This document shows, in pieces, positions 11,701 to 17,117 of a stretch of 64,000 nt of DNA (position 1 is its first letter; each line of letters begins with the position of its first letter). A program made the translations under genes and the position numbers. Location: contig NZ_JAGINW010000001.1 in assembly GCF_017876405.1 (NCBI RefSeq), forward strand, positions 6,151,203 through 6,215,202. The letters run 5' to 3'. This DNA is from Kibdelosporangium banguiense. Its GTDB lineage: Bacteria; Actinomycetota; Actinomycetes; Mycobacteriales; Pseudonocardiaceae. Below the pieces are notes generated by a model that saw only the letters and a program-made list of their open reading frames with translations, searched no databases and was not told where the DNA came from.

Positions 11701-11941
11701 TCAGAACGCCGGGACGTCGAATTGGAACTGGGGCAGTGCGTTCCGCACGGCGGCAATGGGCGCAGCGACCGGCGGCGTTGGTCCAGCACGTGCCAGAATC
11801 GGCGCGAACCAGGCAAAACCCACCCAACATGGGCTGCGCGTCAACGGCCGCGTGCAGTATCGCAAGCCGTGGTTCTACCGAGGAAACCACTGGAGTGCGC
11901 AAAACAGGGGTTTGAAACGCTGGTTCTGGTGGCGGCGTTAG
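5720..11941 (+). CDS. Secreted Rhs/YD-repeat polymorphic toxin with two PA14 domains
   Basis: The 2,073-residue protein starts at a TTG with GAGGGGG about 7 nt upstream. Residues 1-35 form a signal peptide ending ASA. A PA14-like domain lies near residues 620-770 (GLTAEYFND...) and a second near 1135-1290 (FYDNDMLTG...GVRVWVDDRLV). YD/Rhs repeats fill about 870-1130 and 1290-1880. The core ends with LLGRFLSLDPVEGG...NTDLDGR near 1918. The variable tip of about 155 residues has a Gly/Ala-rich hydrophobic stretch and ends in a cationic Trp-rich tail (KRWFWWRR). Rhs proteins encapsulate and deliver C-terminal toxins. The tip matches no toxin fold I recognise. The next gene is a small membrane protein, a plausible immunity protein. 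Confidence 0.9.
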   Translation: MARHGVARGFRARLFAGMTAAVLGLTLCEIPASASSPAGSVSGLRPVPVTEVPLLPGGPVPPETMSGKTAADFGVLGERGGSRFDEKRSVAVERTQYAEKYRNPDGTTTVRQSKVPLNVQDGQGKWQPIGIGLGKAADGRLTAPRHPLSPSFGADAADPSLLQVGVGDKRVTLSMDGATKKPARTGEAGALSYEGVARDTDLRYNVTRGSVKESIVLHKPGATSWAFRLRTDGVTPVLVGDGLEYRDAAGKTVMVMPPIEAWDSAGNGETAPAMTGGRYRLARDAQGWVLTVEMSREWLHAKDRVYPVFVDPTVVYPDVDQLAYRSDGYTCSWCGMRIGNSQAQGDTYNRSVFRLDFPSLMGANVVGAKLSVYRVPGIVGSIKSWNADAWVADRLEFNGFGRQLAGGVVGEGGDLTGQGLTDWLRELVRNNVSSAWVMLTGEEKAGTWTYKHLDADLFIDYGSAPPATTLVAPADNSVLTKTAPTLQVSPVTDPDGEPVKYCFRVATGADANSGIVVESGCIATPTWTVPDRVLRDGTAYTWQAWTLSNFTTTKPSWIGHFRVDQRIGDDGPAPSDTVGAVETNLANGNVTVEAKSPSFPAVGGEAGLTFRYNSQQASPRGLTAEYFNDVNHNRAVDDNVQPSLVRLEPSVNIDYGLESPLAPALPPDFWIARWTGYFSAPETGTYQFAGLHDDSLNVWVNNQHVYRGDEWNPSNVNWTSEHAIGSVALTKGQRIPIKAELAETNGPGSVKLFVRTTNESIVPPQLVRPEWLFTEDVPTLSEGWTLSADLDGGGAGYVSAQQADQTVVLTDASGAKHTWTKKSTGGYAPPEGEDGTLAIDGSGKTTVHDGDVFVFGVDGKIESQTAPVDDLKPASLQYVYDSSPRRLREIKDPVSNRVIRLHYNRSGDDCYTGQTVPPGADATAPAQMLCRIAYWDGRQSVLWYRAGNLARIVDPGEEVTDFGYTSEGVLQRVRDPLLNDWIAADLANRDLPALATEIAYIDHDGRKKASTVTQPPPAVGQPRPAHAYRYVTATETQMDLAGLSPAAGFARKVTFDEAYRTLTDTDATQRTSRSEWNVKDQQVATIDAAGRKSTTIYDHADRVTATYGPAPETCFTGLLPKPECDVTVPRTHTAYDEGINGLAVAFYDNDMLTGAPKVHSTGLGEPDGKFVKNWAMSAPVTGIPADHFSLRATGEIVFPQAGDYTLRVFANDGVRVWVDDRLVVDGWRTGPAVWTQGTVRSDAADSIKRIRLDYYEFDNNAQLELHWTKPGGVQEAVPGSQLRPRYGLTTSTHTPDTNGVPDQRTATRYTDGVDAAHGLATSTSTDPTGLNLTQRTQYEVPGFKRRTAKTLPTGARVTYSYYAEGETRANPCVAGSPAVSQGGGAKLTTLTTPASGAARVDEQIYDTSGRVVAKSTSGDWSCTKYDPRGRVTEQTVPASATSAARTVTYNYKVGGDPLTSSVSDPAGTVTTVVDLLGRTVSYTDVHGTRTETTYDHPGRAVSEKLTPPNSSDAPQISTPTYDNAGRLLSTKLDNTVLATVTYDAAGELATVTYSNGSSLAATGKDTAGRTTSVTWKTSDGREVVSAVGRSRSGTIVDESLAGVDVRPNAPNYVYDAVGRLTEAWVAGHHYTYDFTSAAPTGCPTGTQSNAGANTNRVRLLNQTTVGTAETGYCYDAADRILATTGANAVTGIKYNSHGATTEYTSGGAVTTLAWDGADRNTSARTTGPDPAVVSYTRDATDRIIRRQATQGDQTADVLYGYTGGGDSADLAFGSDKRLLTRSISLPGGVLYTTKSGGTASWDHPTVRGDICLSTDTAGKQVGDLRTYTPFGEPLKADGSIDPDNVPDNQPGQFDHGWLGQHQRPYEHAGSLSLVQMGARPYSPLLGRFLSLDPVEGGSANDYDYTAANPINNTDLDGRCLWGFCDWAERKLSSARNWVNRNVIQPAWNWTKRNWRTIATVGVGIAGAAGAIACGVSVVCGVVVGGTAAFAGYSAQNAGTSNWNWGSAFRTAAMGAATGGVGPARARIGANQAKPTQHGLRVNGRVQYRKPWFYRGNHWSAQNRGLKRWFWWRR

Positions 11942-11962
11942 TCTGGGATTGGATGAAGGAGA

Positions 11963-12181
11963 ATGATGGTTTCCAGGCGTTTCCCCCGGCTGACACCCGT
12001 GCGCCTACTGATTCTCGCTGTATGCGTGGGCGTTGTGTCGACGGTCAGTCTAGTGATCGGCGGTTGGGTAGGCCCAGGACTCGCAGGTGGGCTAGTCGTG
12101 TTCCTTGGGGTGACGTTTGCCGAGCGCTGGCGGCGTCAGGACGCGGAACGCGAGCAGGACGACGAACACCAGAAGGACTGA
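11963..12181 (+). CDS. Small two-TM membrane protein, candidate immunity protein for the Rhs tip
   Basis: The 72-residue protein has two hydrophobic segments (LLILAVCVGVVSTVSLVIGG and PGLAGGLVVFLGVTFA) and a highly charged cytoplasmic-type tail (ERWRRQDAEREQDDEHQKD). It lies 21 nt after the Rhs stop, where immunity genes normally sit. Two other small genes in the island (12353 and 14228) have the same layout of two TM segments and a charged tail. Its 3' end lies inside the 88-bp direct repeat. The immunity role is inferred from position and architecture only. Confidence 0.65.
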   Translation: MMVSRRFPRLTPVRLLILAVCVGVVSTVSLVIGGWVGPGLAGGLVVFLGVTFAERWRRQDAEREQDDEHQKD

Positions 12182-12198
12182 TATAGGCCTGAGAACCG
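12111..12198 (+). repeat. 88-bp direct repeat, copy 1
   Basis: This copy covers the last codons of the two-TM gene and the left arm of its terminator. It recurs at 14821-14908 with two mismatches by eye (C to T at offsets 11 and 17). In this copy the gene is intact, so it looks like the parental copy. Confidence 0.93.
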
Positions 12199-12231
12199 CC
12201 CCTTGTCGCAAGTCGGACAGAGGCGGTTCTC
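12191..12231 (+). terminator. Hairpin terminator after the two-TM immunity-like gene
   Basis: GAGAACCGCC at 12191-12200 pairs perfectly with GGCGGTTCTC at 12222-12231 across a 21-nt loop, 9 nt after the stop. There is no U-run. The left arm is part of the direct repeat; copy 2 of the repeat ends inside the same arm. Confidence 0.6.
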
Positions 12232-12241
12232 GCCTTGTGCT

Positions 12242-12301
12242 GGCCGAACGATTTCGGTGACGTGAAAGACCGGGTTTGCGAACGCGGTGATCGGCATCAA
12301 G
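12242..12301 (+). pseudogene. Collapsed Rhs core fragments (two pieces of the Rhs gene joined)
   Basis: Positions 12242-12271 match 10421-10450 of the Rhs gene at 26 of 30 bases. Positions 12281-12301 match 10778-10798 at 20 of 21. The pieces are about 330 bp apart in the intact gene and 9 bp apart here, so this is the relic of an Rhs core with an internal deletion. The alignment was done by eye. It shows that the downstream small genes were once attached to an Rhs tail. Confidence 0.75.
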
Positions 12302-12352
12302 ATCGAGAACGGTCGGGATCCACGATGCGTGGCCGACGAGGAAGTAGAGCTT

Positions 12353-12576
12353 ATGCAGTCGATCGGTTGGTGGCTATGGCATGAACGGATAGGTCGCAGT
12401 CGGCTGTTCATAGTTGTGATCGCAGTGGCTTTGATGGTCACGTGGGCGGTGTTCGACTGGCCCAGTTTGGTGGGCGCGTTGATACTGTAGCTGTAGCCGG
12501 GTCACTGGCGCTGGCTGTCGGTGACTATTACTTCTGGCGATCTGATAAACGTAAAGCAGAGAAGCCTGAAGTATAG
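12353..12576 (+). pseudogene. Frameshifted small two-TM membrane protein (old immunity gene)
   Basis: From ATG 12353 (GAGGAAG upstream) the frame reads MQSIGWWLWHERIG, then a TM segment LFIVVIAVALMVTW, and stops at 12490. In another frame the sequence continues as TVAVAGSLALAVGDYYFW and a charged tail RSDKRKAEKPEV ending at TAG 12574-12576. Joined, the two parts would give a two-TM protein with a charged tail like those at 11963 and 14228. A single frame change near 12480 explains the break. The alternative is that only the 45-residue first part is real. Confidence 0.55.
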
Positions 12577-12679
12577 TCTCATTGCTGCGATGGGTGTACC
12601 GTTGGTGAACCCATCGCGGCGTTCACAAAATCAAGCGTGCAATAAAGACAGGAAAACCCTCTCGGTTGGGGACGAACTG

Positions 12680-12940
12680 ATGGATGGCAGCCCGCCATTG
12701 CTCACAGGTAAGGTGAAGATCCACTACGATGCCGAGGTAGATGCGGCGTACATTTACCTCATCTCCGACGAAGAAGCCCAGGGTGCCGTACTTCGGCAGA
12801 CCATCGTCAAGAAGAGCCCGCCCAACAGTGAGATCATCTTCGATGTCGAGAACGGTCGGACACTGCATGGGATCGAGATCCTGGGGGCGTCGTTCTGTCT
12901 CCCGGAGAGCTTGATCAAGCGGTTACGCGTGCCTGAGTAA
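12680..12940 (+). CDS. DUF2283-domain protein
   Basis: The 86-residue protein contains KIHYDAEVDAAYIYL and IIFDVENGRTLHGIEILGAS, the two conserved blocks of the DUF2283 family, a small alpha/beta fold of unknown function. The start is taken at ATG 12680 with GGGGA about 8 nt upstream; a longer reading frame from 12521 has poor coding character. The local sequence is AT-richer than its neighbours, which suggests transfer. It sits directly before an Rhs-tail remnant in the island, so an immunity role is possible but unproven. Confidence 0.75.
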   Translation: MDGSPPLLTGKVKIHYDAEVDAAYIYLISDEEAQGAVLRQTIVKKSPPNSEIIFDVENGRTLHGIEILGASFCLPESLIKRLRVPE

Positions 12941-13411
12941 GGCAACCCGAAGTATGTGATGGCTGACCTGCGCGGCACCGGAGCTGTCTCCGTTGACTCT
13001 GTTGGATTCGCCGTGACCAGGCGGGACCCGGACGTGTAGGGCAATAACGTCGGCGATATCCAAGGCGGACCGTGGCTTGATCAGCGCGGCTTCCTGGGCA
13101 AACCGACGAGCGAGGTTACCGGCCTCACTGACATCGGAGCCCGCAAAGAGGGGAACGCCTACCGGCATGTCATCTGGCAAGCGATGCTGACTGTGGCTCT
13201 GGGTTCGAGGAGTGCCGCAGCATGGGGAAACGCGCACGAGGGTGATGACCGCTCTCGCGACCACTCCGTCGACGTGTGGAACAACGTGGCCGGACGCATG
13301 ATCGGGCGATCTATCCGCGTATGGCAATATCCAGCGGCAAAGCAACTACGTAATACAACTGAGGGCGAACTGGCTGATGCGATGGGGCGTCTTGGACATC
13401 ACAGGTGGTGA
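12941..13411 (+). pseudogene. Orphan Rhs tail with in-frame stop and DUF6973-like toxin end
   Basis: One frame from 12941 reads GNPKYVMADLRGTGAVSVD, then TRRDPDV, then a TAG stop at 13037-13039, then GNN...WLDQRGFLGKPTSEV and TGLTDIGARK. This is the standard end of an Rhs core. The TAG stands where a Tyr is expected before GN. After a deletion at GARK the frame continues as NAYRHVIWQAM...WGNAHEGDD...DHSVDVWNNVAGR to 13411, resembling a DUF6973-type tail (H..W, HE, D, NN). The core differs from the intact Rhs gene nearby, so it came from another Rhs locus. The next gene begins 3 nt later. Confidence 0.75.
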
Positions 13412-13414
13412 CTG

Positions 13415-13984
13415 ATGCCACGTCACATGCACGGGGTCCTGCTCGCGTTCTCACTGCTGGTCTCCGGCTGCAGCCCTCTGATCGCCCCCCTGGGCGGCGG
13501 CTGTTCTCCGGAGGAAGAGTCATTGAGCCGGAAACTCGCAAAGAGCGAGATCCTTCGCTTGGCCCCAGCGGGTGCAACCGGCTTCGATGACTACGTGACG
13601 ACGCCCTGTCAGGACGACGACAACGTCGGCAGGATCGGAACGATGTTCGAATTCCCGGGTACAACAGACCAGTTGCGCCAGTACTACCGCGCGGAACTTC
13701 CCAGCCGCGGCTGGACTCTCAGCGGCGAAGGCCCGCCGTTCCAGTCCGGTCAAGGCCTTGATTTCGGCAGGCCAGAGCTGTGCTTCGACAGCATGTCGCC
13801 TCCTCATGTCATCCTCGCTGTCTACACAGCGACGCGTGCTCCGGCGAGCGCGCCGAGTGGTATCCCGGAGGAACAGTCGGAGCAGATGTCGACGGAACTG
13901 TCAGATCTGGGACCTGAGCCCAACAGGCTGGAGTTCCGGTTCACCATGGAGGGCGACCTCCGGTGTGCTGAAGCGATGAACTAG
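13415..13984 (+). CDS. Putative lipoprotein, candidate immunity protein for the orphan Rhs tail
   Basis: The 189-residue protein begins with a signal peptide and a lipobox LLVSGC (Cys 19), so it should be anchored on the outer face of the membrane. The mature part contains FEFPGTTDQLRQYYRAELPSRGW, a segment often seen in small actinobacterial lipoproteins. It starts 3 nt after the orphan Rhs tail, the usual place for an immunity gene. A surface immunity protein would fit a toxin acting outside the cytoplasm. The function is otherwise unknown. Confidence 0.7.
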   Translation: MPRHMHGVLLAFSLLVSGCSPLIAPLGGGCSPEEESLSRKLAKSEILRLAPAGATGFDDYVTTPCQDDDNVGRIGTMFEFPGTTDQLRQYYRAELPSRGWTLSGEGPPFQSGQGLDFGRPELCFDSMSPPHVILAVYTATRAPASAPSGIPEEQSEQMSTELSDLGPEPNRLEFRFTMEGDLRCAEAMN

Positions 13985-14010
13985 TCCGAAATCGAACGTG
14001 AGTGGGCAGA

Positions 14011-14051
14011 CGGCAGTGCCCGGCGGAGCACAGCGGAGCCGGGCACTGCCG
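14011..14051 (+). terminator. Strong hairpin terminator after the lipoprotein gene
   Basis: CGGCAGTGCCCGGC at 14011-14024 is the exact reverse complement of 14038-14051, with a 13-nt loop. It lies 27 nt after the lipoprotein stop, and the transposase scrap begins directly beyond it. Confidence 0.8.
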
Positions 14052-14057
14052 TGGTGG

Positions 14058-14117
14058 TCATACTGCGGGTTTGAGTGTGACCTTGTAACCGAGGGCTTCG
14101 AGTTGGCGGACGTGGGG
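14058..14117 (-). pseudogene. C-terminal scrap of a transposase
   Basis: The minus strand reads HTPHVRQLEALGYKVTLKPAV followed by a stop, a C-terminal signature seen in several actinobacterial transposases (IS family not assignable from so little). Nothing upstream extends it. It marks an old insertion-sequence event inside the Rhs island. The stretch 14118-14227 holds only a hairpin and no gene. Confidence 0.5.
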
Positions 14118-14161
14118 TGTGTTTCTACCCGAATCGGGCTTGGGCGCCCGTCGCTCGATGC

Positions 14162-14202
14162 GATCCTGGTGTTGTCGCGCGGTGTTTGGCGGCACCAGGA
14201 TC
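14162..14202. other. Perfect 10-bp inverted repeat
   Basis: GATCCTGGTG at 14162-14171 pairs with CACCAGGATC at 14193-14202 across 21 nt. It lies between the transposase scrap and the next small gene. It may be a terminator or part of an old insertion-sequence end; the sequence does not decide. Confidence 0.4.
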
Positions 14203-14227
14203 CCACCTTGATGAAATGCAGGTGACG

Positions 14228-14419
14228 ATGAGTCGGCCCGTTGCTCTCGTTGTGGGTTTGGCGATTTTCGTCGGGGGACTGGCGCTGATAATCTTGACCA
14301 ACATTTATTTTGGCTGGGGTGTGGCGGCTCTGGTGACCGCAGTTCTCGTGCTCGGGCTGAATCTGTCGCGCCGCCGGGTGATGATCGGCGACCGTCAGGA
14401 CAGGGAGCCAGGCGACTGA
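14228..14419 (+). CDS. Small two-TM membrane protein, immunity-like
   Basis: The 63-residue protein starts MSRPVALVVGLAIFVGG, has a second hydrophobic segment (FGWGVAALVTAVLVLGL) and ends in a charged tail (SRRRVMIGDRQDREPGD). The layout matches the proteins at 11963 and 12353 in this island. The start at 14228 is chosen because the longer frame upstream is not hydrophobic and runs through noncoding sequence. I infer an immunity role from the shared architecture and the Rhs setting only. Confidence 0.55.
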   Translation: MSRPVALVVGLAIFVGGLALIILTNIYFGWGVAALVTAVLVLGLNLSRRRVMIGDRQDREPGD

Positions 14420-14434
14420 CGTGTCAGGCACAAG

Positions 14435-14833
14435 ATGACTGAAGAGGCCGCTGTTCTCGGTTTGCCTTGTACGATGAGATCGCCATGGCGCTGGCTTGCT
14501 GTCGCCACAGGGCTCCTGGTCTTATTGTTAGGGATCAGCGGTTTCGTTGGTGGGTTGACCGGAATCGGGGAGATTGTCACGGCGGTCGTCTTGTGTGTCG
14601 GAGGCGGGCTGATGACCTGCAGATCTTTACGATCTGGTGTCGTGGTGACCACTGAGCATGTCGTGGATCGAGGGATGCTCGCCAGGGCGATGACGCTGGC
14701 CTGGGCCGACGTGGCTGAGGTCCAGATTGGACCCGGTCCATCCGTGCTTCCGTCCACGACGGTGCTTCTCGTCGCTCGGGACGTCGAACGCAGTGTCTCG
14801 CTCTCGGCGTTGTCTCGGGATGACGTTTGCTGA
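14435..14833 (+). CDS. Membrane protein with a PH-like soluble end, 3' end replaced by the repeat
   Basis: The 132-residue protein has two TM segments near residues 18-60 (WLAVATGLLVLLLGISGFVGG and EIVTAVVLCVGGGLM) and a beta-rich end (VVVTTEHVVDRGMLAR..LAWADVAEVQ) like small bacterial PH-domain membrane proteins. The last four codons (DDVC) and the stop come from copy 2 of the 88-bp repeat, read in a frame different from the intact gene at 11963. The original C-terminus has therefore been lost. Start alternatives are 14435 and 14474; 14435 has a weak AGG upstream. Confidence 0.55.
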   Translation: MTEEAAVLGLPCTMRSPWRWLAVATGLLVLLLGISGFVGGLTGIGEIVTAVVLCVGGGLMTCRSLRSGVVVTTEHVVDRGMLARAMTLAWADVAEVQIGPGPSVLPSTTVLLVARDVERSVSLSALSRDDVC

Positions 14834-14908
14834 GCGTTGGCGGCGTCAGGACGCGGAACGCGAGCAGGACGACGAACACCAGAAGGACTGATATAGGCCT
14901 GAGAACCG
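14821..14908 (+). repeat. 88-bp direct repeat, copy 2
   Basis: This copy matches 12111-12198 at 86 of 88 bases by eye. It cuts into the membrane-protein gene on its left and ends inside the terminator arm, where Rhs core sequence begins. The two copies bracket about 2.6 kb of Rhs-tail debris and immunity-like genes. Confidence 0.93.
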
Positions 14909-14946
14909 TGACGTGGAAGACCATGGCAGGGAAGTCGTGTCAGCTG
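14908..14946 (+). pseudogene. Rhs core fragment joined to repeat copy 2
   Basis: The segment matches 10436-10478 of the Rhs gene almost base for base: GTGACGTGGAAGACC is identical, then a 4-nt deletion, then GGCAGGGAAGTCGTGTC. It abuts the repeat at the point where the terminator arm breaks off. This supports recombination through Rhs core sequence. Confidence 0.8.
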
Positions 14947-14968
14947 ACCGAAGCGGGGATACGGCCAG

Positions 14969-15778
14969 ATGTCCTGGATTGCAAGGCTCGGTGGTGGAAA
15001 GGGAATAACGTTGTCGACCGATGCAGCTCTCGCCGCGGTGCTGGATGTGGATGCCCCGGACCGGCGAGATCACATCCGGTCGTTGATCGACAGCACGGAC
15101 GAGGGGCTCGACGAGAGGATCCTGGCCATGCTGGCCGGCCAGCGGGCCACGGTGGCTTCCGTGCTCTGCCGGGTCCTGGCGGAGCGGCGGCCCGATCGGG
15201 ATCCGTCGTACGCGTTCGATTGTTTCGCCCGGTCGAAGCGAGGAAGTGCAGACAGGGTGGAGTCTTGGGTGGGCCGCCAGGCCTACCGGCATCCGCTGGG
15301 GCTGCATTATGGGATTTGCCGGCTTCGGCTTGCAGCGCCGGTCGAGCATTATGCGGTGAACGCAGCGCATTGGACCGCCATGCGCCGGTTCGCTGCAGTG
15401 CTGGCACTCGGGGACACGGCGGATGTTGCTGCTGTGCCGTTGGTTGTGAAGGCGTTGCGAGACAGGAACTGGCGGGTCCGCGTCGAGGCCACCGGTGCGA
15501 TCCGGCGATTGTCCAGAGATGGTGCTGTGGCGCCGGCGGTTGTGGACTCGGTGGCTGATTCGCTTGTTGCGTGCCTGTCGGATCGCAAGCCGAAGGTGGT
15601 GGAGTACGCGGCGATCACACTGTCTGTCTCCACCATGCGGGATCGGTTGGAGGAGGCTCGGCGTTCTTCCCGTCTGAAACCGGAGACCATCGAGGTCGTC
15701 AACGCGGCACTTGACGGCAAAGTCCCCGCGCTGCGGCCCACCTGGCCGGGCGACATCGGGTCGGCTGACGGGGAATAG
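14969..15778 (+). CDS. HEAT-repeat domain protein
   Basis: The protein of up to 269 residues is helical. It contains degenerate HEAT units such as DVAAVPLVVKALRDRNWRVR followed by VEATGAIRRLS, and a second unit DSLVACLSDRKPKVVEYAA. HEAT proteins act as binding scaffolds; no enzyme motif is seen. TTG 15011 with AAGGGA upstream is a strong alternative start to ATG 14969, since the first 14 codons directly follow Rhs debris. It is the last plus-strand gene before the regulator pair, and its link to the Rhs system is unknown. Confidence 0.65.
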   Translation: MSWIARLGGGKGITLSTDAALAAVLDVDAPDRRDHIRSLIDSTDEGLDERILAMLAGQRATVASVLCRVLAERRPDRDPSYAFDCFARSKRGSADRVESWVGRQAYRHPLGLHYGICRLRLAAPVEHYAVNAAHWTAMRRFAAVLALGDTADVAAVPLVVKALRDRNWRVRVEATGAIRRLSRDGAVAPAVVDSVADSLVACLSDRKPKVVEYAAITLSVSTMRDRLEEARRSSRLKPETIEVVNAALDGKVPALRPTWPGDIGSADGE

Positions 15779-15888
15779 CGGAAAGTCAGGAGCGACCGCC
15801 GCGATCGCCATGCCCACCAGGAGCAGAGCGAAGGCGGTCATCGTCGCGAGGGCGGCGATCAGGGTCACCAGTGACCACGGGGAAGCGC

Positions 15889-16116
15889 TCAGCTGTTGTC
15901 GGGGGATGCGGAGTCGAGTTCGGCGGCTGCTCTGCTGCCCAGTTCGAGGACCTGGCTGAGGTTCTGGCGGTTGAGGGTGAGCACGTAGTCGTTGTGGGCG
16001 CCGAAGAAGAAGGTGGCGCACTCGCTGCGTGAGTCGATCTCGTAGGTGACTTGGACGTCGTGGTCCATCTCGACCCAGGACTGGACGCTGATGTGGGACT
16101 GGAAGTAGAGGGGCAT
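15889..16116 (-). CDS. Small hypothetical protein
   Basis: The 75-residue protein starts MPLYFQSHISVQSWVEMDHD and has the blocks TYEIDSRSECATFFFG and DYVLTLNRQNLSQVLELG. I do not recognise a family. Two ATGs are possible; the second (16116) has AAGGA 6 nt upstream, whereas at 16122 the same AAGGA would touch the codon. It is divergent from the XRE regulator, with a 135-bp gap that should hold both promoters. Small proteins of this size often accompany XRE-DUF5753/DUF397 loci in actinobacteria. The 110 bp downstream hold no supported gene. Confidence 0.65.
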   Translation of the reverse strand: MPLYFQSHISVQSWVEMDHDVQVTYEIDSRSECATFFFGAHNDYVLTLNRQNLSQVLELGSRAAAELDSASPDNS

Positions 16117-16251
16117 GAGCATTCCTTCTTATCGCACCGTTTACCTGTGTTTGAAATTTAGTCCTACTGTATGACTAGAGGGTGGGACCTGATCGGGTGA
16201 TGGTTGCCGACTGGCAGACTTTGCCCAGGTACTCAGGGTGCGGAGGTGCGT

Positions 16252-17115
16252 GTGGGACAGGCTCGCCCGACAGTCGAGCGACGGCAGCTCGGTCTGACCT
16301 TGCGGCGGTTGCGGGAACGAGCCGGCCGGACTCAGCATGAGGCGGCCGCGGCGATCGGGAAAGCCAGGACCAAGATCGTCGTTTTGGAGGAAGGCGTCAG
16401 CACTGCGACTGACGACGACCTGGTGGCCCTGCTCAACTGTTTTGGCGTTCGTGGCCCGGAGCGCAAGACCGTTCTCGAACTCGGTGCACAGGCACGGAAG
16501 CGGCAGAAGCGTCGTGTCTATGTGGACACATTGCCGGACGCGTACGACCGTTTCGCCGACATGGAGGCGAATGCGACCGAGATCAGTTGCTACGAGTCCG
16601 GGATCATTCCCGGGCCCTTGCAGTCGGCCGAGTACGCGCGAGCAGTGATCGAGGAATGTGACGGTATCTGGTGGGAGAAGTCGAAACCGGAGGGTGAGAA
16701 CCGTCTGAACTTCCGGTTGCGACGGCTGGAGACACTGTGGGGTTCCACTGAGCCCAAGCAGTTGCGTTACGTCCTGACTGAGGACGCGCTGCACGCCAAC
16801 ATGGGCCAGCCGGAGGTCATGCGCGGCCAGCTCCGGCATCTGCTCAGCCTGCTGTACCGGCGCGATGATCTTGCCATCCGGATGCTGCCGAACCACGCCT
16901 ATGGCAACCCTGCTCGCGGAGGCGGACTGACGATCTTCGGGTTCGGTGACCGCGCCGCGCCGGTAGGCTACTCACCTGCCGTTTACGGGTCTTCGACTTA
17001 CTACGATGAACCAGCGGATGTCGCCGCGCTACGGCGTGCGTTCGACCGGATCTGGGAACTGTCGCTGAGCGAGCGGGAGTCCAAGCGGTTGATCACGGAG
17101 CTGGAGGAGACCTGA
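16252..17115 (+). CDS. XRE-family regulator with DUF5753 domain
   Basis: The 287-residue protein has an N-terminal helix-turn-helix (LRRLRERAGRTQHEAAAAIG...IVVLEEGVS) and a C-terminal DUF5753 block (IIPGPLQSAEYARAV, RRDDLAIRMLPNHAYG). This is the common actinobacterial regulator that works with a DUF397 partner. The start is GTG 16252, with GGAGG 5 nt upstream. The DUF397 gene follows after 2 nt. These pairs are mostly uncharacterised, and some behave like toxin-antitoxin or developmental switches (family knowledge). Here it stands directly upstream of cobB. Confidence 0.88.
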   Translation: MGQARPTVERRQLGLTLRRLRERAGRTQHEAAAAIGKARTKIVVLEEGVSTATDDDLVALLNCFGVRGPERKTVLELGAQARKRQKRRVYVDTLPDAYDRFADMEANATEISCYESGIIPGPLQSAEYARAVIEECDGIWWEKSKPEGENRLNFRLRRLETLWGSTEPKQLRYVLTEDALHANMGQPEVMRGQLRHLLSLLYRRDDLAIRMLPNHAYGNPARGGGLTIFGFGDRAAPVGYSPAVYGSSTYYDEPADVAALRRAFDRIWELSLSERESKRLITELEET

Positions 17116-17117
17116 GC

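Noticed and set aside
13998..14225. 75-codon plus-strand frame
   Set aside because: It runs through a terminator hairpin and the antisense of a transposase scrap; there is no coding character.
14846..16021. 391-codon minus-strand frame with a TM-like stretch near 15840
   Set aside because: Most of it is antisense to the HEAT protein. The hydrophobic stretch is suggestive but no start with a ribosome site or short stop supports a gene.
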